Part shown: positions 10,449-18,354 of the stretch, piece by piece | Layout of the letters: each line of letters begins with the position of its first letter | Numbering within the stretch: position 1 is the stretch's first letter | Assembly (NCBI RefSeq): GCF_000244895.1 | Contig: NZ_CM001441.1 | Coordinates: 1,632,226 to 1,696,225, forward strand | Reading direction: 5' to 3' | DNA length: 64,000 nucleotides | Source: Desulfosporosinus youngiae DSM 17734 | GTDB taxonomy: Bacteria; Bacillota; Desulfitobacteriia; Desulfitobacteriales; Desulfitobacteriaceae | Position numbers and translations under genes: made by a program | Notes under the pieces: model-generated | What the model was told of the DNA's origin: nothing | Seen by the model: the letters and a program-made list of their open reading frames with translations, nothing else | Database searches by the model: none

Positions 10449-10488
10449 GGGGCTGTTGCAAAACGAACAGTGTTCGAGCATCAGCCCC
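10449..10488 (+). terminator. Hairpin after the methyltransferase operon
   Basis: The outer stem GGGGCTG/CAGCCCC encloses CGAACA-G-TGTTCG. It sits 28 bases after the stop codon and is followed by a T-rich stretch. The segment GGGCTGTTGCAAAACG resembles the ends of several insertion sequences, so it could instead be a mobile-element remnant. Confidence 0.55.
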
Positions 10489-10506
10489 TCATTTATTTCC
10501 CAAAAA

Positions 10507-10534
10507 AACAGCGGGTCCAAAAGAACCCGCTGTT
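10507..10534 (+). repeat. 10-bp perfect hairpin AACAGCGGGT/ACCCGCTGTT
   Basis: Perfect inverted repeat with a 7-nt loop, directly upstream of the orphan E4 element. It could be a second terminator read in either direction. A run of As precedes it, so it would have a T tail when read on the minus strand. Confidence 0.6.
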
Positions 10535-10539
10535 GACGT

Positions 10540-10620
10540 GATCTACACGGCAGGAGTGTTCGTCACGGGGTGCCATGTGGCGAAACTCTCCACTGGAGAC
10601 TTTCGTATCGCCAGGTAAAC
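10540..10620 (+). repeat. Orphan, shortened copy (E4) of the 5S-inserted element joined to a 5S 3' tail
   Basis: GATCTACACGGCAGGAGTG...CATGTGGCGAAA matches the first ~46 bases of E1-E3. CTCCACTGGAGACTTTCG matches their last hairpin and end; the middle is deleted. It is followed by TATCGCCAGGTAAACAA, which equals the 3' end and flank of the intact 5S gene (ATCGCCAGGTAAACAAGCGAA at 2834-2854). The segment is a relic of an interrupted 5S copy 7 kb downstream of the rRNA operon. Confidence 0.7.
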
Positions 10621-10677
10621 AAACGAAGGGGCTTTTGCACTACGAACTCTGTTCGTAGTGCAAAAGCCCCTTCGTTT
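10621..10677. repeat. Perfect 27-bp inverted repeat
   Basis: Two 27-base arms (AAACGAAGGGGCTTTTGCAC... and its exact complement) are separated by TCT. The repeat occupies the place that the terminator hairpin holds after normal 5S units (…AGGTAAACAA|GCGAAAG…). Perfect conservation of both arms suggests a recent or selected structure. It may act as a bidirectional terminator. Confidence 0.8.
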
Positions 10678-11016
10678 ATGTTGTCAAATGCTACAACTCC
10701 TACATACTATTGGGCCCCGAGGGCACACCTATACCCATAAATGGGCGTATAGGTTAGCTTATTGGGGTTATGAGCATAGTATATTAGGTCAGACATTTTC
10801 CGGACGGTCTGCCCTTTTTCTAGTATCATTTTGCTTTCGCAGGAAGGAAAATGGCGGAAGATATGGAATAAATATAAGGGTCGATAGCGTTAGTTCATTC
10901 AACAACCTATTTGGAGACAAAAGGTATCGCAACAACATCCGAAGTAATTACTGATTCCTTAGAAATTCGTTCACGAATATAGTGAAACCTAATTGAAAGC
11001 AAAGGGGGTGTAAATT
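10678..11016. other. Non-coding gap with small hairpins
   Basis: No convincing gene. It holds the hairpin ACCTATAC-CCATAAATGG-GCGTATAGGT near 10729-10756, and GGTCAGAC...GACGGTCTG followed by CCCTTTTTC near 10788-10820 (terminator-like). A 98-codon open frame beginning inside the upstream inverted repeat has no ribosome site and looks spurious. Confidence 0.5.
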
Positions 11017-11220
11017 ATGGGCGGTAATCCAATCCAATTCGATTATTCTTTACTTTTGTCCCTTGTTTTTCCTCTTGGATTTTTTGCGATCGTAGTTTAC
11101 TTTATGCTGAGCATTATACAATTTTTAAAACATAAAGCCATAACTGATAAACAACTAGTAGAGAAAATGGACGAGCTAATCAAGTTACAGCAACAGTCTA
11201 ACAAACTATCTAAACCCTAG
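11017..11220 (+). CDS. Small membrane protein, unknown
   Basis: 67 residues with one hydrophobic helix (LLLSLVFPLGFFAIVVYFML, about residues 11-30) and a charged, Lys/Gln-rich C-terminal tail that may be a short coiled coil (EKMDELIKLQQQSNKL). The start has the good ribosome site AAAGGGGGTG. I do not recognise a family. It stands alone between hairpins and a possible gene remnant. Confidence 0.6.
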   Translation: MGGNPIQFDYSLLLSLVFPLGFFAIVVYFMLSIIQFLKHKAITDKQLVEKMDELIKLQQQSNKLSKP

Positions 11221-11408
11221 CATTATCTGATTCCCCAAGGTCGAATAAAAATGTTGCCAACGCTCTCGCAACCGAGTTCGATGCGCATAGTTTTTCGCCC
11301 CCAATATGGGGTTGGGATGCTCTTATTGCAAACGAGGCAGTCCTGCAAAAATATTACCGGTACGAGTCTGCTGGGATTTATCTTGGCAATGGCTGCGCTG
11401 GAGAATAG
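11210..11408 (+). pseudogene. Possible 3' remnant of a lost gene
   Basis: An open frame without a start codon encodes a peptide that looks protein-like (…NALATEFDAHSFSPPIWGW… then …EAVLQKYYRYESAGIYLG…) and ends at TAG 11406-11408. It has no ribosome site, and its beginning overlaps the end of the preceding small gene in another frame. I cannot assign a family. It may be the tail of a gene removed by deletion. Confidence 0.25.
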
Positions 11409-11430
11409 AGGAAGAACGAAGGAGGATTTT

Positions 11431-11931
11431 ATGGAATTAGGTGTTAAAAGTAAGGCTTGGCTCAAAGGTTTCCATATATTGTTCGCATGTGCTTGGTTAG
11501 GGTCGGCTCTATCGATGATCTTGGTTCTGGCAACGCAAGCTCGACCAAATTCGGGTCTTGATTTATACTCAGTAACCTTATCGTTAAAAGTTATTGATGA
11601 CTTTATTATTATACCAGGCGCGATGGGGTGTTTATTCACAGGACTTTTATATTCTTGTTTCACAAAGTGGGGTTTCACCAAATTTTATTGGATAATATTT
11701 AAGTGGGTCATGATAATTTTACAGATAGCTATGGGAACATTTTTTCTTGGTCCCTGGTTGAATAATATGTTGACCATCTCCAATGAGATTGGCTTTAAGC
11801 CCGCCGAAAATTACCTATATGCCAGCAATTTTAATTTAAACCTTTATTTTGGTATACTTCAGGCATCCCTGCTTATAGTGGTAGTCTTTGTTTCAATTCT
11901 CAAACCTTGGGGGAGAAGGGTTAAGAAATAG
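11431..11931 (+). CDS. Integral membrane protein, DUF2269-like
   Basis: 166 residues with four or five hydrophobic helices. The pattern KGFHILFACAWLGSALSMIL followed by a later GPWL and a C-terminal helix resembles small DUF2269-type membrane proteins with an early conserved His. The start ATG 11431 has AAGGAGG at a good distance. The frame stays open upstream, but that part has no start signal. Function unknown; no clear operon partner. Confidence 0.65.
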   Translation: MELGVKSKAWLKGFHILFACAWLGSALSMILVLATQARPNSGLDLYSVTLSLKVIDDFIIIPGAMGCLFTGLLYSCFTKWGFTKFYWIIFKWVMIILQIAMGTFFLGPWLNNMLTISNEIGFKPAENYLYASNFNLNLYFGILQASLLIVVVFVSILKPWGRRVKK

Positions 11932-11978
11932 GCACTTGTATTTATTATCCAATAACCTAATAACTGGGGGGAGTCACA

Positions 11979-12126
11979 TGCCATTATCAAAGAAATTTAC
12001 ATATGCTGATTATCTAGAATTCCCGGACGATGAACGATGGGAAATTATCGATGGCATACCTTATATGTTGAAGTATCGGTTTTTCCTGATCTTAAAATCG
12101 AATTAAGTTCAGTTTTTGATTTTTAA
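11979..12126 (+). pseudogene. Uma2-family gene with an internal deletion
   Basis: A ribosome site GGGGGGAG and ATG lead into MPLSKKFTYADYLEFPDDER and WEIIDGIPYM, the N-terminus of a Uma2 (DUF820) protein. The sequence then jumps, with a frame change at about 12068, to VEVSVFPDLKIELSSVFDF and a stop at 12124-12126, which matches the Uma2 C-terminus. Roughly 120 codons, including the nuclease core, are missing. Compare the complete Uma2 gene at 58148. Confidence 0.75.
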
Positions 12127-12159
12127 TGACTATGGATATTAAGAGAAAGGTGAAGAGCA

Positions 12160-12190
12160 AGGGACTATCTCAGTGAGGTAGTCTCTTTTC
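12160..12190 (+). terminator. Terminator after the Uma2 relic
   Basis: GGGACTATCTC-AGT-GAGGTAGTCTC followed by TTTTC. The stem of about 9 bp includes G-U pairing. Confidence 0.7.
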
Positions 12191-12227
12191 ATAAATCAGC
12201 AAGAGAAAAAGGAAAGAGGGGGTAAAG

Positions 12228-13367
12228 ATGACAACTATCGTTTTTTCAGAGAAATTAGCTGATCGGCAAGGGAATCAAATAACAACGGAAGGTTTGAAAA
12301 AGGCTTTTAAAGAAGCAATTATCATCAATCAGAAACTGATAGCCAATAATAAGCGGATAGCCTATTTCTTTATTGATCCACTTATCAGAACCTTTGAGGC
12401 AGCAAATAACTTCTATTTTAATATCTTAGAATGCAGCGTTATAGAAAAATTGAATACTTACAAGAGTGGAGCCGGCCCTGTGCAGGCACTTTTCGATGCC
12501 AAAGAGCTGATCGATCAGGATTGGTATGATGCTGTGTTTATCTTTGGATATGATCCATTGCTTACAGACAAACTGGTGCTTGGTAAGGATGTCATCAAAC
12601 AGGCTATGAATATATTTGGCAGTAAGAGTATTTTAGAGTGTTACAATTTAATATCCCATAAACTGTGCCAGGAATTAGGGATTTCAAAGGAATTCTTTTT
12701 TCAATTAACGGACGGTCTATATAAGAATTATCTTAGAACATATGCAGAGAAATCAGGGGAAGATGTTCCTGATCATAGAGGCAGATTACTGGAGGATCGA
12801 AACGGGGATTTATTCAGAATCACTGACTGTGCTAACCCTAATATCGATTTTGCAGGTGGGGTTATTCTTGCAAATGATGGTACGGCAGATTTATTAGATA
12901 CTAATAAACGGGTTAAGGTTTCAGGTGTTAAGTACAGTATGGTTAAAGGAATTCCTGAAAATATTGATAGAATCGTGGGAGATAGAGATAATATCTTTGA
13001 ACATCTAAAAAGCGCCTTTTTGGAAGCCCAACGCCAGGCTCAAATTAATGCTATTGAGGAATTCCAAAAGGGGAATCTCATCTTGGAGCTATATACCTGT
13101 TATCCTCCCATTCCCTTGGCGTTCTTAATAACGACAAAGATGGCTGACAGTGTAATTGAGATACCCGAATTGCTCAGTAATCACCCTATTACTATTACAG
13201 GTGGAATGAACTTTGCCGGAGCGCCCTGGAACAACCCGGCACTAAATGGTTTAATTGAGATGGTTGCGGTCATGAAAAATGGTGCAAAGGATTACGGGCT
13301 GATTCATGGCAACGGTGGCATTGGAGAAGTACAAGGAGTTGCCATATTAGAAAAAATAAGATCGTAA
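12228..13367 (+). CDS. Thiolase-superfamily protein lacking the usual active-site cysteine
   Basis: 379 residues with a thiolase-like layout. The segment YKSGAGPVQALFDAKELI near residue 80 stands where thiolases have their nucleophilic Cys, but no Cys is present there. DFAGGVILANDGTADLLD is mid-protein. The C-terminal TITGGMNFAGAPWNNPALNG and GLIHGNGGIGEVQGVAIL match the divergent thiolase-like group rather than GGxxxxGHPxGATG. It probably does not do classical Claisen chemistry; acyl-CoA binding is plausible. The ribosome site AGAGGGGG precedes the ATG. It stands alone, with terminator-like structure upstream. Confidence 0.65.
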   Translation: MTTIVFSEKLADRQGNQITTEGLKKAFKEAIIINQKLIANNKRIAYFFIDPLIRTFEAANNFYFNILECSVIEKLNTYKSGAGPVQALFDAKELIDQDWYDAVFIFGYDPLLTDKLVLGKDVIKQAMNIFGSKSILECYNLISHKLCQELGISKEFFFQLTDGLYKNYLRTYAEKSGEDVPDHRGRLLEDRNGDLFRITDCANPNIDFAGGVILANDGTADLLDTNKRVKVSGVKYSMVKGIPENIDRIVGDRDNIFEHLKSAFLEAQRQAQINAIEEFQKGNLILELYTCYPPIPLAFLITTKMADSVIEIPELLSNHPITITGGMNFAGAPWNNPALNGLIEMVAVMKNGAKDYGLIHGNGGIGEVQGVAILEKIRS

Positions 13368-13456
13368 TTAGGCTTACAAGTGTTCGGCTTTTGCACTTGA
13401 CAAGAACATATGTTTTGTGTATCATTGATCTATAGTCACGACTTACGAAGTAGGAG

Positions 13457-14776
13457 ATGTTTGTCATAGATATTTTTGCTAAGCTGACAATCTTAACAGA
13501 TTCAGCTAAATATGATGTGGCCTGCACCTCCAGCGGGGTAGACCGAAAGGGGAAGTCCGGCAGTATTGGAAGTGCTGCCAAAGCCGGCATATGTCATAGC
13601 TTTTCAGCTGATGGCCGGTGCATATCTTTACTGAAAGTTCTGATGACGAACGTTTGCATCTTTGACTGCAAATACTGCGTCAATCGTGTGTCCAATGATA
13701 CCGAAAGGGCTGCCTTTACGCCCCAGGAACTGGCTGAACTGACCATGAACTTCTACCGGCGCAATTACATAGAAGGCTTGTTTTTGAGTTCGGGGGTGAT
13801 TAAAAGCCCTGCCTATACAACAGAGCAATTGATTAAAGCCTTGGAGTTATTGCGAAACACTTACCGCTTTAATGGCTATATTCATGTCAAGGCTATTCCT
13901 GGCGCGGATAGTGAACTCATTGCTCGTTTAGGATGTTTAGCTGATCGGATGAGTGTGAATATTGAGCTGCCCTCTCAGGAAAGTCTGAAACGTTTGGCTC
14001 CCAACAAGACGAAGGAATCCATCCTGCGTCCGATGGGACTGATTACTAATAAAATTCAGGAAAACAGCACAGACCTAGTAAAATACCGGCATGCTTCGAA
14101 ATTTGTGCCGGCTGGACAGAGTACACAGCTCATAGTAGGGGCAACTCCCGATACTGATCATAAAATATTAACCCTGACTGAAGGGCTATATAGAAAATAC
14201 CGTCTTAAAAGGGTCTTTTTTTCTGCCTATATGCCCGTAGCAGAACATTCCCTGCTGCCTTCTGTGCATACGAAACCGCCGCTTTTACGGGAGCACCGGC
14301 TTTACCAGGCCGACTGGCTATTGCGCTTTTATGGTTTTGAGGCAAAAGAACTGCTTGATGAGCAAAACCCCAATTTTAATCTGCAAGTTGATCCCAAGTG
14401 TTATTGGGCGCTTAACCATCTGGAAAAATTCCCGCTGGAGATTAATAAAGCACCTTATGAGATGCTTTTACGGGTGCCGGGAATCGGGGTAACCAGTGCC
14501 CGGCGAATTCTTACAGCCAGAAGAAGCGGACCGCTTGATTTTTCAGGACTTAAAAAGATCGGTGTTGTTCTAAAACGTGCCCAGTATTTTATCACTTGCA
14601 AAGGCAGGATCCTGGAGGGTTTGAAAATAACCTCAGATGGGGCAATCCGAGCGCTGATGGCCGACCAGTATAAACTTCCGTCACAATCTCCTGAACAGCT
14701 CTCCTTGTTTACAGATTTCCCGGAGCCTTTTATCACGAGAGAGGATGTGCAGCAATGCCTGACAGGACAGATTTGA
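13457..14776 (+). CDS. Putative DNA modification/repair radical SAM protein (TIGR03916-like)
   Basis: 439 residues. The radical SAM cluster motif is C67-IFD-C71-KY-C74. A C-terminal helix-hairpin-helix (APYEMLLRVPGIGVTSARRI, about residues 334-353) points to nucleic-acid binding. The N-terminus DIFAKLTILTDSAKYDVACTSSG is typical of this family. It overlaps the start of the next gene, its usual partner. The exact reaction is unknown. The ATG lies directly after TAGGAG, so the ribosome site spacing is unusually short; a nearby non-ATG start cannot be excluded. Confidence 0.85.
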   Translation: MFVIDIFAKLTILTDSAKYDVACTSSGVDRKGKSGSIGSAAKAGICHSFSADGRCISLLKVLMTNVCIFDCKYCVNRVSNDTERAAFTPQELAELTMNFYRRNYIEGLFLSSGVIKSPAYTTEQLIKALELLRNTYRFNGYIHVKAIPGADSELIARLGCLADRMSVNIELPSQESLKRLAPNKTKESILRPMGLITNKIQENSTDLVKYRHASKFVPAGQSTQLIVGATPDTDHKILTLTEGLYRKYRLKRVFFSAYMPVAEHSLLPSVHTKPPLLREHRLYQADWLLRFYGFEAKELLDEQNPNFNLQVDPKCYWALNHLEKFPLEINKAPYEMLLRVPGIGVTSARRILTARRSGPLDFSGLKKIGVVLKRAQYFITCKGRILEGLKITSDGAIRALMADQYKLPSQSPEQLSLFTDFPEPFITREDVQQCLTGQI

Positions 14777-15549
14777 CCTATGCCTACGATGGAAGCTTTG
14801 AGGGACTAATGTCTTGTGTCTTTGCAAGCTACGAGCGAAAAGAAATTCCGGGTATGATCCGGCCCCCGGGTAATCAGCAGACCCTTTTTGATACGGCTGA
14901 ATGGATTGAAACCGACGAACATAAGGCAGACAGGGTTTACAACTCAATCCCCTTTAAAATATCTCATCAAGCTCAGGAATTAGTAAAACTCGGTTTTTTA
15001 TCCTGTGCTCCCAACAAAGAAATGCTTATCTTCCATTTCCTGCGTTTAGGATTTAAGCATGGGGGCAAAGTCATGACCATGCTCACCGATGACATCGTGT
15101 GTTCCCTTCAGAAAGCAGTACGCCATCTCACATCAGAAAGCCATAAGTTCAAAGGTTTTATCCGGTTTTCGGTATACGGGGAAGTGCTGGTAGCGGTTAT
15201 AGAACCTAAAAACTTTGTTTTACCCCTTTTGTCACCGCATTTTTGCGATCGTTACCGTAGTGAGAGATTTATGATTTATGATAAAACCCATAGTATGGCT
15301 TTAGTTTACCAGTCTCAAAAAGCAGAGCTGATTTATGTCGAAGAGTTAACCCTGCCCAACCTTGATTCTGCAGAGGCTGAATACCGCCGGTTATGGAAGC
15401 AATTCTATAAAACCATTGCCATTGAAGGAAGAAAAAACCCAAGATGCCGGATGACATTGATGCCGAAACGGTATTGGGGTCAATTAACCGAATTAGATGA
15501 GAAGAGCGAAGAAGATTTAGTCGTTGTTTCGATAAAGCGCTTACTTTAA
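14755..15549 (+). CDS. Putative DNA metabolism/repair protein (TIGR03915, DUF4130 family)
   Basis: 264 residues, beginning with the family signature TYAYDGSFEGLMSCVFASYERKE. The C-terminal part FIRFSVYGEVLVAVIEPKNFVLPLL fits the DUF4130 domain, distantly related to uracil-DNA glycosylase folds. It overlaps the end of the radical SAM gene by 22 bases; the two are a conserved pair and probably act together on DNA. The late motif YRRLWKQFYKTIAIEGRKNP is also typical. Confidence 0.87.
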   Translation: MPDRTDLTYAYDGSFEGLMSCVFASYERKEIPGMIRPPGNQQTLFDTAEWIETDEHKADRVYNSIPFKISHQAQELVKLGFLSCAPNKEMLIFHFLRLGFKHGGKVMTMLTDDIVCSLQKAVRHLTSESHKFKGFIRFSVYGEVLVAVIEPKNFVLPLLSPHFCDRYRSERFMIYDKTHSMALVYQSQKAELIYVEELTLPNLDSAEAEYRRLWKQFYKTIAIEGRKNPRCRMTLMPKRYWGQLTELDEKSEEDLVVVSIKRLL

Positions 15550-15677
15550 TGATCGTTAAAGAGGCGCTTTTTTCATGTTTGGCAAGGCGAATGGAAAAAG
15601 AAAATCTGATCAAAACAAGGAAATCAGAGGTTCATGGCGAATTAAATCTAACAAATATGATTTAAGGGGTTTGGTTT

Positions 15678-16859
15678 ATGATTAGGATTCCCTCCCTGCA
15701 TAAGAAAGTTTTAATTAGCGTCATTGGCGCCTTTCTTTTAGTCTCGTTGTCCCTGCCTGTGCGTGCTGATAACTTACAGGAGCAGCTGAAAAAATCTCAA
15801 CAAGAAGCTAATCAGGCAAACGGAGCCTTAAATGCTCAGAAAGAAAAAGTAGCAAGTGCAACGACACAGCTTGTGGCTTTAAAGCAATCTGTTGAGGCCT
15901 TGAATAATAGTATCGCCCGGGAACAAGCTAAACTCAATGAGGAACAAAAGCATCTGAAGGATTTGGAGAATGAGCAAAAAAAACTTGAGGCGAAGCGCCA
16001 GGAGTATATTAACTCATTAGGACAAGTATTAAGGAGCAACTATGAAGATGGTGTGAATACATACTTGGCTGTTTTATTTGAAGCCACCAGTTTATCCGAT
16101 TTTATTGATCGGGCTGACAAGATACAGATGGTTGTCGATAATCACAGCAAGCTTCAAAAAGACATTGCCGAGTTAAAAGAGACCATGAATCAGCAAATGG
16201 ATGAGATAGAACAAAAAAAAGTAAGTATTCAGGCCACAATACAGGATAAGAGTGAAACCCAGCGAGCTGTTCAGCAAGTGCTGGATAAACAAAAGGCGGT
16301 ACTGGACGAATTAAGCAAAGAAGAAAAAGCAGCGCTTAATACTTCCTTATCAGCTAAAGCAAAGGTTAATCGAATCCAGCAGTTGATTGAACAGGAAAAA
16401 CTTGAAGCAGCTTATGCAGAGCAGGAAAAGGCATCCGGTTCAGTTAAGCAAGGATCGTCCAGCGGGGTTGCAGGTACGGTTGCGGTTTCAGGCGGAGCAA
16501 AACAAGTATTAAATTATGCAGCAGAGTTTTTAGGGACAAAGTATGTCTGGGGAGGCACATCTCCCTCCGGATTTGACTGCTCAGGTTATGTTCAGTACGT
16601 ATTCCGCAATAACGGCATTACTCTTAGCAGAACATCTGAACAGCAGTTTAATAATGGGGTTTCCGTGAAAAAATCTGACCTGAAGCCGGGTGATTTAGTG
16701 TTTTTTGCCACATACTCTTCCGGAGCTTCCCATGTTGGAATCTATACCGGGAATAACACCATGATTCATTCCTCTTCAGGTGGCGTATCCTACGATGACA
16801 TGACTAACTCTTATTGGTCAAAACGATATCTGGGTGCTCGTCGGGTTATCGCTCCTTAA
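15678..16859 (+). CDS. Secreted NlpC/P60 peptidoglycan hydrolase with N-terminal coiled coil
   Basis: 393 residues. A signal peptide (MIRIPSLHKKVLISVIGAFL… to about VRADN) is followed by a long coiled coil, residues about 35-255, rich in Glu, Lys and Gln, as in CwlO/PcsB. After a Ser/Gly linker comes an NlpC/P60 domain (about 275-393) with catalytic Cys301 (FDCSGY), His352 (SHVGIY) and the third polar residue His364. It should cleave D-glutamyl-diaminopimelate peptides during wall growth; in CwlO-type proteins the coiled coil is the site of FtsEX control. Monocistronic, with a terminator downstream. Confidence 0.93.
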   Translation: MIRIPSLHKKVLISVIGAFLLVSLSLPVRADNLQEQLKKSQQEANQANGALNAQKEKVASATTQLVALKQSVEALNNSIAREQAKLNEEQKHLKDLENEQKKLEAKRQEYINSLGQVLRSNYEDGVNTYLAVLFEATSLSDFIDRADKIQMVVDNHSKLQKDIAELKETMNQQMDEIEQKKVSIQATIQDKSETQRAVQQVLDKQKAVLDELSKEEKAALNTSLSAKAKVNRIQQLIEQEKLEAAYAEQEKASGSVKQGSSSGVAGTVAVSGGAKQVLNYAAEFLGTKYVWGGTSPSGFDCSGYVQYVFRNNGITLSRTSEQQFNNGVSVKKSDLKPGDLVFFATYSSGASHVGIYTGNNTMIHSSSGGVSYDDMTNSYWSKRYLGARRVIAP

Positions 16860-16895
16860 ATTGGAAAATAAACGTTTGCATACTATGACCGACGG

Positions 16896-16947
16896 AAAAG
16901 AAGGCGCTCCCCATGCATTGCCGATGCAGGAAACGTCTTCTTTTTAA
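16896..16947 (+). terminator. Terminator-like hairpin after the NlpC/P60 gene
   Basis: The arms AGAAGGCG and CGTCTTCT enclose a smaller GCAT/ATGC hairpin and are followed by a run of Ts (TTCTTTTTAATGG). Confidence 0.6.
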
Positions 16948-17264
16948 TGGCCGGGTTTTTTATGAAAAACATATCTCTAGCCCGGAGATTTTTGATTTAG
17001 GAGAATTACTATTCAATAATGTCCTGAATTAGTAAGAAGATAGATGATTAAATAGTAATTCCGCGGCCAGAGTATTGTATTGATTAGATCAGACTATAAT
17101 AGTCAAGATCGGAGAGATTTTACCGGAGTGCTGGAAACTATGGTTATCAATGCTATTTTATCTGAAGGCAGGCAAGCAGCTTTAGGCTGAACAAGTTATA
17201 GTTCTATTATATGGTATAATGACAAAGGCCATTTTGTCCGATGGCTTCTGAAGGGTGATAGAGT
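16948..17264 (+). other. Leader region of buk: inverted repeat, peptide remnant, promoter
   Basis: An 11-bp inverted repeat GAATTACTATT (17003-17013) / AATAGTAATTC (17051-17061) could be an operator or hairpin. An open frame at 17059-17190 without a good start ends in …GVLETMVINAILSEGRQAALG and may be a gene remnant. A perfect TATAAT lies at 17215-17220 with a weak -35 region; transcription would begin about 40 bases before the buk start. Confidence 0.4.
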
Positions 17265-18329
17265 TTGAAAGTACTTGCCATTAATCCAGGTTCAACATCA
17301 ACGAAAATCGCAGCTTATGAGGGTGAAGTTTGTCTTTGGAAAGAAGTGATTGACCACCCGTCAAGTGAGCTCAACGCTTTTGCTCATGTAAGTGATCAAT
17401 GTGACTATCGGATCGGGCATATTTTGAAGCTGCTTGAAGAGAAAGATACACGATTGGATGTTTTTAATGGAATTGTAGGCCGCGGCGGTATGCTCAAGCC
17501 CCTTGCCGGAGGCACTTATATCGTTGATGAGTATCTGACAAAGGTCCTACAGAACCCGCCCGGCGGAGAACATGCTTCAAATTTAGGCGGAATTATTGCT
17601 TACTATTTGGGTCAGAGAATCAACTCCCCGGCCTTTATTGTAGACCCTGTTTCCGTTGACGAGTTTGAACCGCTTGCCAGGCTTTCCGGGTTTCCGGAAT
17701 TACCCCGTTCGAGTCAATCTCATGCCTTAAATATGAAGGCAGTTGCTCGTAAAGTGGCTCGTAAGCTGGGAAAAAGCTACCATGCTCTGAATCTCATCGT
17801 TGCGCACCTCGGTGGAGGGATTTCTGTAGCCCCGCACCGCAAAGGGAAAATGATTGATGTCAATAATGCTAATAATGAAGGGCCGTATTCTGTTGAACGT
17901 TGTGGAACCTTACCCATCTCACAATTAGTCAAACTTTGCTATTCAGGAAAGTATACCGAGCAGGAACTCCGAACAAAAATCCTTAAACAAGGCGGTATGT
18001 TTGCTTATCTGGGAACAAAGGATGCCCGGGAAGCTGAGAAGCGCATGAACGAAGGAGACCAGTATGCCAGGCATATATTAGAAGGACTGTGTTATCAGGT
18101 GGCTAAAGAAATCGGTGGGATGGCCACTGTCTTAGCTGGAGACGTTGATAATATTGTCTTGACCGGTGGGCTTGCTCATTCAGAATTTATAACCAGGGAA
18201 ATTATTCGCAGAGTATCGTTTATTTCCCCAGTTATAGTAGTCCCTGGCGAAGAGGAGATGGAGGCCTTGGCTCTCGGTGCTTTGAGAGTCCTTTCCGGCG
18301 CAGAGGAAGCACTGACTTATAAGATATAA
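17265..18329 (+). CDS. buk: Butyrate kinase
   Basis: 354 residues of the acetate/butyrate kinase (ASKHA) family. The N-terminal NPGSTSTKIA is the phosphate-binding loop; VGRGGMLKPLAGGTY, HLGGGISVAPHRKGKMIDV and the late VLTGGLAHSEF are family blocks. Length fits Buk (about 355) rather than acetate kinase (about 400). It converts butyryl- or branched-chain acyl-phosphate plus ADP to the acid and ATP. The start is TTG at 17265 with GGGTGAT upstream. ptb follows after 25 bases, in reversed order compared with the common ptb-buk layout. Confidence 0.93.
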   Translation: MKVLAINPGSTSTKIAAYEGEVCLWKEVIDHPSSELNAFAHVSDQCDYRIGHILKLLEEKDTRLDVFNGIVGRGGMLKPLAGGTYIVDEYLTKVLQNPPGGEHASNLGGIIAYYLGQRINSPAFIVDPVSVDEFEPLARLSGFPELPRSSQSHALNMKAVARKVARKLGKSYHALNLIVAHLGGGISVAPHRKGKMIDVNNANNEGPYSVERCGTLPISQLVKLCYSGKYTEQELRTKILKQGGMFAYLGTKDAREAEKRMNEGDQYARHILEGLCYQVAKEIGGMATVLAGDVDNIVLTGGLAHSEFITREIIRRVSFISPVIVVPGEEEMEALALGALRVLSGAEEALTYKI

Positions 18330-18354
18330 TGGTTTTTGAGAATGGGGTGTAAAA

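Noticed and set aside
10449-10488. Insertion sequence terminus (GGGCTGTTGCAAAACG)
   Set aside because: No transposase gene, no matching opposite end and no target duplication nearby; a terminator explains it better.
10658-10954. 98-codon open frame after the perfect inverted repeat
   Set aside because: It begins inside the hairpin arm, has no ribosome site, and has a composition unlike real genes nearby.
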